From the NCBI GenBank assembly GCA_964479535.1, contig CAYZMM010000001.1, forward strand, positions 62,001 to 126,000: DNA of 64,000 nucleotides, given 5' to 3'. The translations under genes were made by a program, and so were the position numbers. This DNA comes from S015-6 sp964479535. Its GTDB lineage: Bacteria; Desulfobacterota; DSWW01. Shown in pieces: positions 26,024 to 34,596 of this stretch. Below the pieces are notes generated by a model. That model was not told where the DNA came from, did no database searches, and was given only the letters and a program-made list of their open reading frames with translations. Numbering within the stretch: position 1 is the first letter of the stretch; each line of letters opens with the position of its first letter.

Positions 26024-26840
26024 ACGGCAGGGCCTCCTGGCCGAGGATCAATCGAAGGGCCTTCCTGAACATCTCTTCGGGTGACCCCTCTTCCTGGCTG
26101 AGCAGTTTCATCGCGTACCGGACGATGTTGATTCCGTCGCGAACCGTGTAGCGTTCGTCCGCCTCATGGGCGCGGCCGAGGAAGGCGAGCACGTAGCCGA
26201 GGATCTCTTCGTCCGCGAAGGGGATGTTCGCTTTCAGAATGGCCCGCTCCTCGTCCTCTTCCGGAAAATCGATATGGATTTGGGGTTGGAGGCGGGAGTG
26301 GATGTACTCCGGCAGGTCATAGGTCGACGCGTCTTCGTTCATGGTCGTTACGAAGCGGAAATCAGGGTGGGCGGGGATCTTGACGCCGGTGACCATGCTT
26401 TCGAGATAGCGCCGATGGTCGAGCAAGGGCGCGAGGGACGCCCAGGACTTCTCGTTCATGCGGTTTCCCTCGTCCAGGACACAAACGCCGCCGTTGACAG
26501 CGGCAGCCACGATGGTGGAGGCCATGTACTGGATCTCCTGCTTCGGGCCCAGAACAGGCATGACGATCAGATCCTCCGGCCGCGTGTCCACCGTCGCCTG
26601 AAAGAGGTAGACAGGTTTGCCGATTCGAAGGCCGGCCGCATAGGCGCAGGTGGTCTTCCCCATCCCCGGCTTTCCCACGAGCCGTGGGTTGAGTGGAAGG
26701 TCGCTCTCATGGAGGACCATCCACGCCGCCATGAGCTGGTGGATGACCTCCTCCTGACCGATCCACTCCAAGCTCATCTGCGTCGGAGGGGGGAGCTGGA
26801 GAAGAAGATCTTCGACTGCAAAGGTTCTCGTTTCATGCAT
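26010..26840 (-). CDS. MoxR-type AAA+ ATPase
   Basis: 276-aa AAA+ ATPase of the MoxR/dynein-related class. Walker A GKPGMGKTT (about 58-66), Walker B GVCVLDEGNR (about 118), sensor 1 VTTMNED (about 165), an arginine-finger region near YIHSRLQPQIHIDF, and a C-terminal lid. MoxR proteins usually remodel a partner, often with a VWA protein. Here no VWA gene is adjacent, and the only partner is the overlapping 664-aa gene downstream. AAGGA lies 7 nt before the ATG at 26840. A good promoter at 26862-26890 serves the pair. Confidence 0.92.
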   Translation of the reverse strand: MHETRTFAVEDLLLQLPPPTQMSLEWIGQEEVIHQLMAAWMVLHESDLPLNPRLVGKPGMGKTTCAYAAGLRIGKPVYLFQATVDTRPEDLIVMPVLGPKQEIQYMASTIVAAAVNGGVCVLDEGNRMNEKSWASLAPLLDHRRYLESMVTGVKIPAHPDFRFVTTMNEDASTYDLPEYIHSRLQPQIHIDFPEEDEERAILKANIPFADEEILGYVLAFLGRAHEADERYTVRDGINIVRYAMKLLSQEEGSPEEMFRKALRLILGQEALPYVGG

Positions 26841-26861
26841 ACAAGGATCCTTTCATACACG

Positions 26862-26890
26862 ATGATCTGCTCCGAGAGGACTTCTGTCAA
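26862..26890 (-). promoter_or_regulatory. Promoter of the AAA+/664-aa module
   Basis: Minus strand TTGACA (26890-26885), 17-nt spacer, GATCAT (26867-26862). The -35 is perfect and the -10 matches 4 of 6. It lies 22 nt before the AAA+ ATG and no other minus-strand gene is close upstream, so the two genes form their own transcription unit. Confidence 0.55.
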
Positions 26891-27013
26891 TCATGGCCCT
26901 GCACCCGCCACGGACCGGGTCATCGGTTGCCCGGAAATCGAGGCATGTGATATGAGATTCGGATGCTGGATCTTGTGCCGCCGGAACCCGCAGTGTAAAG
27001 GAGGAACGAGCGA

Positions 27014-27664
27014 GTGGGCAATCCTACGAGAGATGTTCGGATTCCAGCGGGAGAAATCTCCCTCCAGGGCAAGCTCGGCTGGAGCGGGCGGGCGGCGGCG
27101 GGGCCGGGTGTGCTCATCTGCCACCCTCACCCGCAATTCGGCGGGTCCATGGAGAACAACGTGGTATGGGGCCTGTTCAACGCCTTCGTGGAGAGAGGGT
27201 ATCTGACCGTGGCCTTCAACTTCCGGGGAGTCGGCTCCAGCGGGGGACGACACGAGGCGGGCGAGGGGGAGGTGTCGGACGTGCTGAGCGTGCTCGACTG
27301 GCTGGGGCAGTTGCCCGAGACGAGGGGGTTCGGTCTCGGCGTCCTGGGCTACTCTTTCGGCGCATGGGTAGGCCTGCGCGCCGCGGTCCGGGATGCACGG
27401 GTACGTTGTGTGGGAGCCGTTGCGCCGCCCGTGGCCATGTACCCTTTCTCCTTTCTCGAGGATCTCGAGGCACCGTTGTTCGTCGTGTCCGGGGACCAGG
27501 ACGCGTTTTGCCCACCGGAGGGTAAGAAGGTCCTCTGCTCCGAGCTGAGCAAGGAAGTGAGGTGGACCGTCCTGGACGGCGTGGACCACTTCTTCTGGAG
27601 CCGGGAGAAAGAGGCGGCAGGGCATCTGCTGGGCGGTTTCGCCGAGCACCTGCCGGCGAAGTAG
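27014..27664 (+). CDS. Alpha/beta hydrolase
   Basis: 216-aa serine hydrolase of the short alpha/beta-hydrolase group often annotated as alkylesterase/dienelactone-hydrolase-like. Oxyanion-hole strand VLICHPHPQFGGSMENNVV, then VAFNFRGVGSSGGRHEAGEG, nucleophile elbow LGYSFGAWVG (Ser), acid in VSGDQDAFCPP and His in DGVDHFFW. It starts at GTG 27014, with AAAGGAGGA upstream. The natural substrate is unknown. It diverges from the AAA+ module and converges on lnt, 27 bp away. Confidence 0.9.
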   Translation: MGNPTRDVRIPAGEISLQGKLGWSGRAAAGPGVLICHPHPQFGGSMENNVVWGLFNAFVERGYLTVAFNFRGVGSSGGRHEAGEGEVSDVLSVLDWLGQLPETRGFGLGVLGYSFGAWVGLRAAVRDARVRCVGAVAPPVAMYPFSFLEDLEAPLFVVSGDQDAFCPPEGKKVLCSELSKEVRWTVLDGVDHFFWSREKEAAGHLLGGFAEHLPAK

Positions 27665-27691
27665 GCAGCGACGGGGCGACCGGGTCGGCGG

Positions 27692-29260
27692 TCAACGGGC
27701 CGCTCTGTTGCTTGCCGTTCGAACCGTGCGGCCCACGGTGAGGAGGCCGAGGAAGACGAGACAGCCGACGGGAAGCCAGTCCCCCCAGCGATTGTACAGG
27801 GAAGAGCTCTCCATTCGGTCGATGCGGCAGACCCGGACGGCCTGCTCGAAGACCTCTGTTCTGTGACGAATGCGACCCACGGGGTCGACGCACGCACTGA
27901 TCCCCGTGTTGGCCACCCGAACCAGCCAGACCCGGTTCTCCACGGCACGGAGCGCAGATAGCATGAGGTGCTGCTCGGGGCAGCTCGTGTCGCCGAACCA
28001 CGCGTCGTTCGTTATGTTCACGAGGAATTCAGCTCCGCGGTGCAGGAATTCCCTCGAGATGGGCTTGAGGATCGCCTCGAAACAGATCAGGACACCGAAA
28101 CAGCCGTCCTCCTTCCAGCAAAGCGGTTCGATCCGATCGCCCGGCCGGAAGTCGCCGACCCCCTGAACCAGGCCTTTGAGCTGGGGGATCCAGTTGGAAA
28201 AGGGCATGTACTCTCCGAAGGCGAGCAGCTTCACCTTGTCGTACGTGCCGGCCAGCCTTCCGTCCGGCATGAGAAGATAGGCCCTGTTTCTAGGGCTGCC
28301 CGCCTCGACCGCCCAGGACCCGAAGAGAAGGGGCCGGTCGAGAGAGCGGACGAACCTGCGCAGAAACCCGCTCGAGGTGTAGCGGCCCGCTTCGGGACGG
28401 TAGGTGAACTGGACAGCCGACTCGGGCCAGAGGACCAATTCAGACCCTCGCTGGACGGCCTCGTCCGACAGACGGCGGTAACGTCGCCAGATATCCTGCA
28501 CCCGTCTGCCCGAGCGCCTTTCCTCGATTCGGACGTTCGCCTGGACGATCCCCACGTCGATCTCCGGCGCCGCCGCCTGCCTCGCTTCCACAACGGCGAT
28601 CCGCTCCGAGCCGTAGAGGAGAGACGCGGAAACGAGGACCGTGGCCGTCGTCAGGGAGAACCAGGGAAAGGGTCGGACCTTGCGAAGGAAGCGCAGAAGT
28701 TCCCACAGGGCGGCGTTTACGGCAACGACCAGGGCGGTGAGCCCGTACACTCCGGCGAGGTCCGCTATCTGAAGGATCGGCACAACACGATACTGCCCGG
28801 CGCCCAGGTGCCAGGGAAAGACGAAGGGAAAGGCGAATTCCATGGCGGTATAGCAGGCGGGAAGAAGCAGGATGTCCGGCAGGAATCGGCTCTGTCGAAG
28901 GAAGAGGAAGAGGCCGGTCATCAAGGCGAAGGAAAGCCCCGAGTAGACGGCAAAGAGGACCCAGGCCAGGACGGCCAGCGAGATATCGAGGTTGCTGTAT
29001 CTTTGAATCGTTCCAATGACCCAGTAGAAGCAGAGCAGATGCACCAGCGTGCCGCACAGCCATCCGACCAGAAAGCCTCGGCGCGGTGGAAGCCCTTCGA
29101 GAGCCTCCAGCAGAGGGAGCAGCAGCACCCAGCAGAGGAGGTGGAGGTTGAGTCTTGGAGAGGCGAGTCCGAAAAGCAGGGCGGTGAGGGCGCACAGGAG
29201 CGCGATTCGAGGCGTGAGGGGGGCTCCGGAGGGGGGAGAGGGTTCTCGCGGTGTCTTCAT
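27692..29260 (-). CDS. lnt: Apolipoprotein N-acyltransferase
   Basis: Inner-membrane enzyme that adds the third acyl chain to lipoproteins at the periplasmic face. 522 aa. About six N-terminal membrane helices are followed by a nitrilase-like domain (about 230-480) with the Glu-Lys-Cys triad in LWPESAV, YDKVKLLAFGEY and LICFEA. A last membrane helix is at the C-terminus (WLPVGCLVFLGLLTVG). It would serve the window's several predicted lipoproteins (parvulin, DUF151-PDZ, RlpA). A single-gene minus-strand unit diverging from the glycosyltransferase gene. Confidence 0.95.
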   Translation of the reverse strand: MKTPREPSPPSGAPLTPRIALLCALTALLFGLASPRLNLHLLCWVLLLPLLEALEGLPPRRGFLVGWLCGTLVHLLCFYWVIGTIQRYSNLDISLAVLAWVLFAVYSGLSFALMTGLFLFLRQSRFLPDILLLPACYTAMEFAFPFVFPWHLGAGQYRVVPILQIADLAGVYGLTALVVAVNAALWELLRFLRKVRPFPWFSLTTATVLVSASLLYGSERIAVVEARQAAAPEIDVGIVQANVRIEERRSGRRVQDIWRRYRRLSDEAVQRGSELVLWPESAVQFTYRPEAGRYTSSGFLRRFVRSLDRPLLFGSWAVEAGSPRNRAYLLMPDGRLAGTYDKVKLLAFGEYMPFSNWIPQLKGLVQGVGDFRPGDRIEPLCWKEDGCFGVLICFEAILKPISREFLHRGAEFLVNITNDAWFGDTSCPEQHLMLSALRAVENRVWLVRVANTGISACVDPVGRIRHRTEVFEQAVRVCRIDRMESSSLYNRWGDWLPVGCLVFLGLLTVGRTVRTASNRAAR

Positions 29261-29360
29261 GGCGTCTCGCCTGTGGTTGGAGGTGCGCCCCGCCTCTTTT
29301 AACGACCGGTGAGACCGAAGTCAACCGGGGCGATCTCCCTGTGGTGCTTCGGCCCTGTTG

Positions 29361-29390
29361 TTGACAGGGATTCTTTCTTCCTGTTACGGT
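29361..29390 (+). promoter_or_regulatory. Candidate promoter of the glycosyltransferase-hisS run
   Basis: TTGACA (29361-29366) with an 18-nt spacer to TACGGT (29385-29390), 95 nt before the ATG at 29486. The -35 is perfect, the -10 weak. Confidence 0.35.
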
Positions 29391-29485
29391 TTTTCCGGCG
29401 CAGCGACCTTGCCGATGCCTCTGTGCCGGGGGTCGGAACGACCCGTCCCGGTTCCCTTTTGCGGCCGAAGCGAGAGGCTCCCGCA

Positions 29486-30292
29486 ATGCAGAAGGTCTCC
29501 GCCGTTCTCCTGACGAAGAACGAAGAGAAGAACATCGATCGATGCTTTCGATCCCTGGAGTGGGTCGACGAGATCGTGGTGATCGATACCGGTTCCACGG
29601 ACGGGACGATTCCGCTCGTGCGGGAGTACACGGAAAGGGTCGGGACAGGGGACATCGGAAAAGGATTTGCCTACAATCGCAACTTGGGAAACGAGCTGGC
29701 CACCAACCGCTGGGTGCTGAAGGTCGATCCGGACGAGGTGATCACCGAAGCGCTTCGGGACGAGATCCGGGAGGTCCTGTCCCTGGAGAGCGGTGTGCAT
29801 GGCTACTATGCGGCTACGAGGTCGCACTTCGGTGGTAAATGGATCCAGGGATGTGGATGGTATCCCATGTATCAGGTACGCCTCTTCGACAAGAGCCGGG
29901 CGAAATGGGAGAACCTGGTACATGAACGGTTGGTCCTGGAGGGTAAGACGGAGACCTTGAAGAACGACATCCTGCATTACAGCTACGAAGGCATCGAGCA
30001 CTACTTCCAGAAGTTCAACCTGTACACCTCCTTGGACGCGCGACGGCTAAGGGAGGCGGGACGGGTGGTTCGGTGCGGAAACATGCCGAGCATGTTCCTG
30101 GTTCGGCCCGTTGGTTTCTTTCTGAAGAGCTATCTCTTTCAGAAGGGATGGCGGGACGGGTTCTACGGATTCGCAGTCAGTCTTTATTCGTCCCTCTACG
30201 TACTGGTGAAGTACATGAAGCTCTACGAATTGCAGCGGAATTCCTCTGTGGAGGAATCGGACCGACCGACCGGGGAATCTCGGGCCATTTGA
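29486..30292 (+). CDS. Family 2 glycosyltransferase (LPS core WaaE/KdtX-like)
   Basis: 268-aa GT-A fold transferase. The N-terminal nucleotide-binding part is VSAVLLTKNEEKNIDRCF and VVIDTGSTDGT. The metal-binding acidic motif is in VLKVDPDEVITEAL. The acceptor part has YPMYQVRLFDKSRAKWENLVHE, which is typical of WaaE/KdtX-type core glycosyltransferases. The C-terminal basic and aromatic segment (FLVRPVGFFLKSYLFQKG) suggests membrane association. The ATG at 29486 is chosen over longer open frame because family similarity begins there. It lies 22 bp before hisS. Confidence 0.9.
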   Translation: MQKVSAVLLTKNEEKNIDRCFRSLEWVDEIVVIDTGSTDGTIPLVREYTERVGTGDIGKGFAYNRNLGNELATNRWVLKVDPDEVITEALRDEIREVLSLESGVHGYYAATRSHFGGKWIQGCGWYPMYQVRLFDKSRAKWENLVHERLVLEGKTETLKNDILHYSYEGIEHYFQKFNLYTSLDARRLREAGRVVRCGNMPSMFLVRPVGFFLKSYLFQKGWRDGFYGFAVSLYSSLYVLVKYMKLYELQRNSSVEESDRPTGESRAI

Positions 30293-30314
30293 CCCCTGCA
30301 GGAGTGGAAGAGAG

Positions 30315-31607
30315 ATGCAAGTATCACCCCCGCGCGGTATGCGGGACTTCTACCCCGAACAGATGAGGAGACAGAACTGGCTCTTCTCCCAGTGGCGTGA
30401 AAGTGCGGAACGATACGGTTTCGAGGAATACAACAGTTCGGTGCTGGAGCAGGAGGAGCTCTTCGTCCTGAAATCGGGCGAGGAGATCGTCGGACAGCTC
30501 TTCAACTTCGAGGACAAGGGAGGCCGTCGTGTGACCCTCCGCCCGGAGATGACGCCCACCTTCGCCCGCATGATCGCTGCCAAAGGAGGCGCCCTGGCCA
30601 AGCCTCTGAAGTGGTTCTCCCTCGCACAGTGCTTCCGCTATGAACGCATGTCGAGGGGGCGAAAGCGGGAGCACTACCAGTGGAACCTCGACATCGTTGG
30701 CGTTCCGGAGGTGAGCGCCGAGGCGGAACTCCTGGCGGTCGCCCTGGACGCCCTGGAGAGAATGGGCCTCTCGGCCCGGGATGTTGCGGTACGGATCAGC
30801 CATCGCGGGCTGATGGCCGCCGTCCTCGAGGCACTGGGCGTACCCGGGGAGAAGTGGGCCGGCGTGCTCGGTGTGATCGACAAGCGGGGCAAGGAAGCGG
30901 AGGAGAAGCTTTGGAAGCTCATGGCGGCGCAGGGCCTCCCGGAGCCAACCATCCGGGCCCTCTTCTCCATGCTGGACGAGAGGAGGTTCGAGCCCTTTTG
31001 CGACCTGCTGGAGAAGAGGGGCCTCGCCACCGAGCCGGCAGATGATCTGCGTACTCTGTTCGAATACCTGGAGGCTTACGGAATTCAGGACTACTGTGAA
31101 TTCGCCCCATCCATCGTTCGGGGTCTGCCCTATTACACGGGAATCGTCTTCGAATGTTTCGACCGGGAAGGCAAGTTCCGGGCCGTTTTCGGAGGAGGGC
31201 GCTACGACAACCTTCTGGAACTCTTCGGCGCAGGGTCGGTCCCGTCCGCGGGGCTCGGATTCGGAGATGTGGTGATTCAGGAGATTCTCCAGGACAAGGG
31301 CCTGTTACCGGAGGTTCCCCGGAGGCTCGATTTCTTCCTGGTTCCTTACGCAGAGGACCAGAGGGGACAGGCCTTCCACCTGGTCCAACATCTGCGCAAG
31401 AAGGGATTCCGTGCGGACGTGATGTTGAATGCGAGGAAGCTCAAGGGTGCCCTGCGCGAAGGAGCGCGGACAGGAGCGAGGCGGGTGGTGCTCCTGCTGC
31501 CCGAGGAGTTGGCGCAGGGTCTTGTGGTGGTTCGAGATCTCGAGGTGGGCGAAGAGAACAGGGTGGCCTGTGAGGCATTCCTGGCCGACCCGGCTGCTTT
31601 CCTGTGA
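30315..31607 (+). CDS. hisS: Histidyl-tRNA synthetase
   Basis: Class II synthetase charging tRNA-His. 430 aa. Motif 1 region PPRGMRDFYPEQMRRQNWLF, motif 2 RPEMTPTFARMIA and FRYERMSRGRKREHYQWNLD, the histidine-specific LPYYTGIVFE, motif 3 GLGFGDVVIQEIL, and a C-terminal anticodon-binding domain (about 340-425, FFLVPYAEDQRGQAF). The anticodon domain excludes HisZ. The Arg-Glu-His spacing in motif 2 resembles the plant/chlamydial branch rather than E. coli. Confidence 0.94.
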   Translation: MQVSPPRGMRDFYPEQMRRQNWLFSQWRESAERYGFEEYNSSVLEQEELFVLKSGEEIVGQLFNFEDKGGRRVTLRPEMTPTFARMIAAKGGALAKPLKWFSLAQCFRYERMSRGRKREHYQWNLDIVGVPEVSAEAELLAVALDALERMGLSARDVAVRISHRGLMAAVLEALGVPGEKWAGVLGVIDKRGKEAEEKLWKLMAAQGLPEPTIRALFSMLDERRFEPFCDLLEKRGLATEPADDLRTLFEYLEAYGIQDYCEFAPSIVRGLPYYTGIVFECFDREGKFRAVFGGGRYDNLLELFGAGSVPSAGLGFGDVVIQEILQDKGLLPEVPRRLDFFLVPYAEDQRGQAFHLVQHLRKKGFRADVMLNARKLKGALREGARTGARRVVLLLPEELAQGLVVVRDLEVGEENRVACEAFLADPAAFL

Positions 31608-31672
31608 GTCCCCCGGTCCCGGAAGTCTGATCGTCTCGTAGAGCAGACCGGGAGGGCCTTCGTTCCGAAGGG

Positions 31673-32131
31673 ATGGCTCCCATGCGTGAGGAAGCGGAAA
31701 GGGCCTCGTTGCTGAAAGAGTGGCTGCGCAAGCGGGTCGGCATCCCGCTGCGGGCAATGGAAGGGTTTCTGAGAAAGGCGGCCGAAAAGGCCCCGCGGCG
31801 GGAGTACGTTGCCTGGTGTCTCTTCCTCGGGTTGTCGTGCATATTCCTGTGGAGTGCCTTCTTCGGCCCTCAGGGGGTGGTGGAACTCGTCAGACTCAGG
31901 GGATCCCTGGCCCGGCTGGAGGAAGAGAACAAAGTTTTGTTAATCCAGAACCAGGCCCTGGAGAAAGAGGTGTATCGGCTGCGGAACAGCCCGGCTTACA
32001 TGGAAAAGGTCGCCCGGGAAGAGTATGGGTACGCCTTCGAGGGAGAGACGGTGCACAGCTTTCCCGAACCGGACCCGGACCTGGCGGGCCGGCAAGAGGG
32101 GGGGGGCGAGAAGAGCCCGGCCTTTCGCTGA
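31673..32131 (+). CDS. FtsB/DivIC-like septum formation initiator
   Basis: 152-aa bitopic protein. A cytoplasmic N-terminus of about 45 residues, one membrane helix (WCLFLGLSCIFLWSAFF), a coiled coil (LVRLRGSLARLEEENKVLLI to EVYRLR) and the family ending PAYMEKVAREEYGYAFEGETV. FtsB/DivIC links FtsL and FtsQ in the divisome. The cytoplasmic extension is longer than in E. coli FtsB, which has almost none, and the last 25 residues are Gly/Glu-rich. ATG 31673 is used; ATG 31682 is an alternative. Confidence 0.85.
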   Translation: MAPMREEAERASLLKEWLRKRVGIPLRAMEGFLRKAAEKAPRREYVAWCLFLGLSCIFLWSAFFGPQGVVELVRLRGSLARLEEENKVLLIQNQALEKEVYRLRNSPAYMEKVAREEYGYAFEGETVHSFPEPDPDLAGRQEGGGEKSPAFR

Positions 32132-32167
32132 GCCGGACGGGTCTCCCGGATACGGGAAAATCTCCAC

Positions 32168-32196
32168 TTGATTTTTTTCTCTCAACCCTTTATAAA
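32168..32196 (+). promoter_or_regulatory. Promoter of the rimP-nusA-infB operon
   Basis: TTGATT (32168-32173), 17-nt spacer, TATAAA (32191-32196) in a locally AT-rich stretch. It lies 134 nt before rimP, immediately after the FtsB-like gene. Confidence 0.65.
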
Positions 32197-32224
32197 ATAA
32201 ACTGATTATTTCCGCCTCCGAGAA

Positions 32225-32247
32225 AGTGGGCACCGCCCGCTTTTTTT
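32225..32247 (+). terminator. Leader hairpin with U tract upstream of rimP (attenuator-like)
   Basis: AGTGGGC and GCCCGCT form a 7-bp stem with an ACC loop, followed by seven T residues. It lies about 20-45 nt after the predicted start of transcription and about 83 nt before rimP, so it can only act inside this operon's own leader. In gamma-proteobacteria a rimP-leader RNA with an intrinsic terminator is known at the same place, which supports an attenuator role tied to NusA or RimP levels. Confidence 0.65.
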
Positions 32248-32329
32248 GTATGAGGCGGTGGCGTCCTTCGTCGGCTGAAGCCGTGCCTGGGGTCCGTCCA
32301 GGACCCTTTTCGAAGGCACGAGGACAGGA

Positions 32330-32800
32330 ATGGATCGAGAAACCGTCCAGAAGGAGGTGGAGGGTCTCGTGGCTCCGATCCTCGAGCGTAGCGAGATGGA
32401 ACTCGTGGACGTAGTCTACCGACTCGAGTCGGGTCGGTGGGTGCTGCGGCTCTTCATCGACAAGCCGGGCGGGGTGAACCTGGACGATTGTGCGTTCATC
32501 AGTCATCAGGTCGAAGACCTCATCGAGGTGGAAGACATCATCCCGCAGAGGTATTTCCTGGAGGTCTCCTCCCCGGGTCTGGACAGAGTCTTGAAGAAGG
32601 AAAGGGATTTTCAGCGTTTTTGCGGGGAGAAGGCCAGCGTGCGGACACGCATGGCCCGGGCCGGGAGGAGGAACTTCAAGGGCCGGATCGTCCGGTGCGA
32701 AGAGGGAGTACTCGAACTGGAAGATACCGAAGGGTACAGGTTTCAATTCCAGCTCCATGAGATCGAGACGGCTCGACTCGCCTACGGCGGTAAGAGCTGA
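32330..32800 (+). CDS. rimP: Ribosome maturation factor RimP
   Basis: 156 aa, needed for assembly of the 30S subunit. N-terminal domain MELVDVVYRLESGRWVLRLF, then IDKPGGVNLDDC, SHQVEDLIEVEDIIPQRYFL and EVSSPGLDRVLKKERDFQRF. The SH3-like C-terminal domain is FKGRIVRCEEGVLELED. First gene of the operon behind the attenuator-like hairpin; nusA follows after a 49-bp gap. Confidence 0.95.
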   Translation: MDRETVQKEVEGLVAPILERSEMELVDVVYRLESGRWVLRLFIDKPGGVNLDDCAFISHQVEDLIEVEDIIPQRYFLEVSSPGLDRVLKKERDFQRFCGEKASVRTRMARAGRRNFKGRIVRCEEGVLELEDTEGYRFQFQLHEIETARLAYGGKS

Positions 32801-32849
32801 GCCCTTGTCATACGGGGCAGGCAGAGAATCGCAAGAGGAGGTTTTTCCG

Positions 32850-34277
32850 ATGTCCTCAGAGCTCGATAGGATCATCGAGCAGGTCGGCAAAGACAAGGGA
32901 ATCCAGAAGGAGATCCTCATCGACGCCCTGCAGGCCGCGATGATCAGCGCTGCGAAGAAGAAACTGGGTCCCCAGAGGGATCTGGAAGCGCAATACAACC
33001 CCGAGATCGGTGAAGTGGAGCTCTTCGAGTTCAAGACGGTCGTGGAGACGGTGACGAACCCGAACGTCGAGATATCGCTTGAAGAGGCGCAGAAGACGGA
33101 CCCGGAGGCGGAGGCGGGGGACAGCCTTGGTCAGAAGATACCGACGGAGACCTTCGGAAGGATCGCCGCGCAGACCGCGAAACAGGTGATCATGCAGAAA
33201 GTGCGGGATGCTGAGCGAGAGATGGTCTACGACCTGTACAAGGACCAGAAGGGAGAATTGGTTCACGGCACGGTGCAGCGCTTCGAAAAGGGGGACATGC
33301 TGGTGAACCTCGGGAGGGCGGAAGCGATTCTGCCGTTCAAGGAGCAGATTCCAAGGGAGAGCTACCGCATCGGGGACCGTATCCGGGCGTACATCTATGA
33401 CGTGGACAAGGAGGCGAAGGGGCCGCTGATCAAATTGTCACGAGTTCGGCCGGAGATGCTGGTCAAACTGTTCGAGCTCGAGGTGCCCGAGATCTACGAT
33501 GGAATCGTGGAGATCAAGGGCGCTGCGCGGGAGCCGGGCGGGAGAGCAAAGATCGCCGTCTACTCAAGAGACATCGACGTGGATCCGGTCGGGGCCTGTG
33601 TCGGCATGAAGGGATCGCGGGTACAGGCGATCGTGTACGAACTGCGGGGAGAGAAGATCGATATCGTACCCTGGTCGCACGATATCGCCACGTACGTATG
33701 CAACGCGCTGGCTCCGGCCGAGATCTCCAAGGTCATCATCGACGAGAGGGAACATGCGATCGAGGTGATCGTTCCGGACAACCAGCTCTCCCTGGCGATT
33801 GGCAAGAAGGGTCAGAACGTGAGGCTTGCCTCGAAGCTGCTGGGATGGAAGATCGAGATCCATGGGGAAACGGATGCGGAGCAGTCCTTTCAGGTTGCCA
33901 AGGCGAAGCTGGAGGATCTTCACGGCGTGGGGGATGTGATTGCGAGAAGCCTGATCAACGCGGGGATCTACTCCGTGGAAGACATTGACGAGTGGGAGGT
34001 GGAGAACATCGCCCAGGCGACCCAGATCGGCCTGAAGAAGGCGGAGAAGCTGAAGGATCTTGCACGGGCGTACATCGAGTCGGGCGCGGCGAAGACGGCG
34101 GAGGAAGAAGGAGAAGCCGCCGTGGAAGCGACGGATGGTCCGGACCGGGAGGCGGCCGGGGAGGAGACGGGTGAACGGGAGGGACCGGAGATGTCGGTCG
34201 GGGAGCAGGCGTCTGCCGCCGATCCGGTACAGGGTGAGGAGGGGGAAGACCCTCCGAAAACCGATGGCCGTGTCTGA
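32850..34277 (+). CDS. nusA: Transcription termination/antitermination factor NusA
   Basis: Binds RNA polymerase and nascent RNA and modulates pausing, termination and antitermination. 475 aa from ATG 32850, with AAGAGGAGG upstream. N-terminal domain (1-130), S1 domain (about 135-200, ELVHGTVQRFEKGDMLVNLG), and two KH domains with CVGMKGSRVQAIVYELRGEK and AIGKKGQNVRLASKLLG. A helix-hairpin-helix-like segment near 355-410 (LHGVGDVIARSLINAGIYSV) and an acidic Glu/Ala tail follow. One HhH region plus an acidic tail, rather than two acidic repeats, differs from E. coli. Confidence 0.96.
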   Translation: MSSELDRIIEQVGKDKGIQKEILIDALQAAMISAAKKKLGPQRDLEAQYNPEIGEVELFEFKTVVETVTNPNVEISLEEAQKTDPEAEAGDSLGQKIPTETFGRIAAQTAKQVIMQKVRDAEREMVYDLYKDQKGELVHGTVQRFEKGDMLVNLGRAEAILPFKEQIPRESYRIGDRIRAYIYDVDKEAKGPLIKLSRVRPEMLVKLFELEVPEIYDGIVEIKGAAREPGGRAKIAVYSRDIDVDPVGACVGMKGSRVQAIVYELRGEKIDIVPWSHDIATYVCNALAPAEISKVIIDEREHAIEVIVPDNQLSLAIGKKGQNVRLASKLLGWKIEIHGETDAEQSFQVAKAKLEDLHGVGDVIARSLINAGIYSVEDIDEWEVENIAQATQIGLKKAEKLKDLARAYIESGAAKTAEEEGEAAVEATDGPDREAAGEETGEREGPEMSVGEQASAADPVQGEEGEDPPKTDGRV

Positions 34278-34302
34278 AGGTGCGGTCGGCAGTGGGAAGG
34301 AA

Positions 34303-34596
34303 ATGGGGAAGAAGAACATAGGAGAGAGGAGTTGCATCGGGTGTGGCCGCAAGGCTCACAAATCCGAACTCCTGCGATTCGTTGCAGACCCGGAAGGCGG
34401 GTTGCTGTTCGATCCGGACCAGAGTGCACCGGGCAGGGGGGGCTACTTCTGTCGAAAGAATACCTGTTTCGATCGAGCGGCGAGGAAGCGTCGACTCTCC
34501 GTGCGATTCCGCAGGGACATGCGCGTGGACCCGCATTCCGTCATGAAGAGTATTCAAGTGCAGCTCGGAGGGGGTAGTTCTGGATGGCCAAAGTAA
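34303..34596 (+). CDS. ylxR: YlxR family RNA-binding protein (DUF448)
   Basis: 97 aa. Conserved ERSCIGCGRKAHKSELLRFV, SAPGRGGYFCRKNTCFDRA and a basic C-terminus, typical for the nusA-infB interval. ATG 34303 is used; an in-frame ATG at 34264 would overlap nusA by 14 bp and add 13 residues. Neither has an ideal ribosome site, and the upstream one could rely on coupling to nusA. It overlaps infB by 13 bp. Confidence 0.9.
   Translation: MGKKNIGERSCIGCGRKAHKSELLRFVADPEGGLLFDPDQSAPGRGGYFCRKNTCFDRAARKRRLSVRFRRDMRVDPHSVMKSIQVQLGGGSSGWPK

Noticed and set aside
24974..26068. Long plus-strand open frame opposite the 664-aa gene
   Set aside because: GC-rich antisense shadow: composition lacks protein-like motifs, while the minus-strand frame has a coupled neighbour, promoter and fold-like segments.
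30315..31607. HisZ (ATP-PRT regulatory subunit)
   Set aside because: An anticodon-binding domain is present and motifs 2 and 3 are intact.
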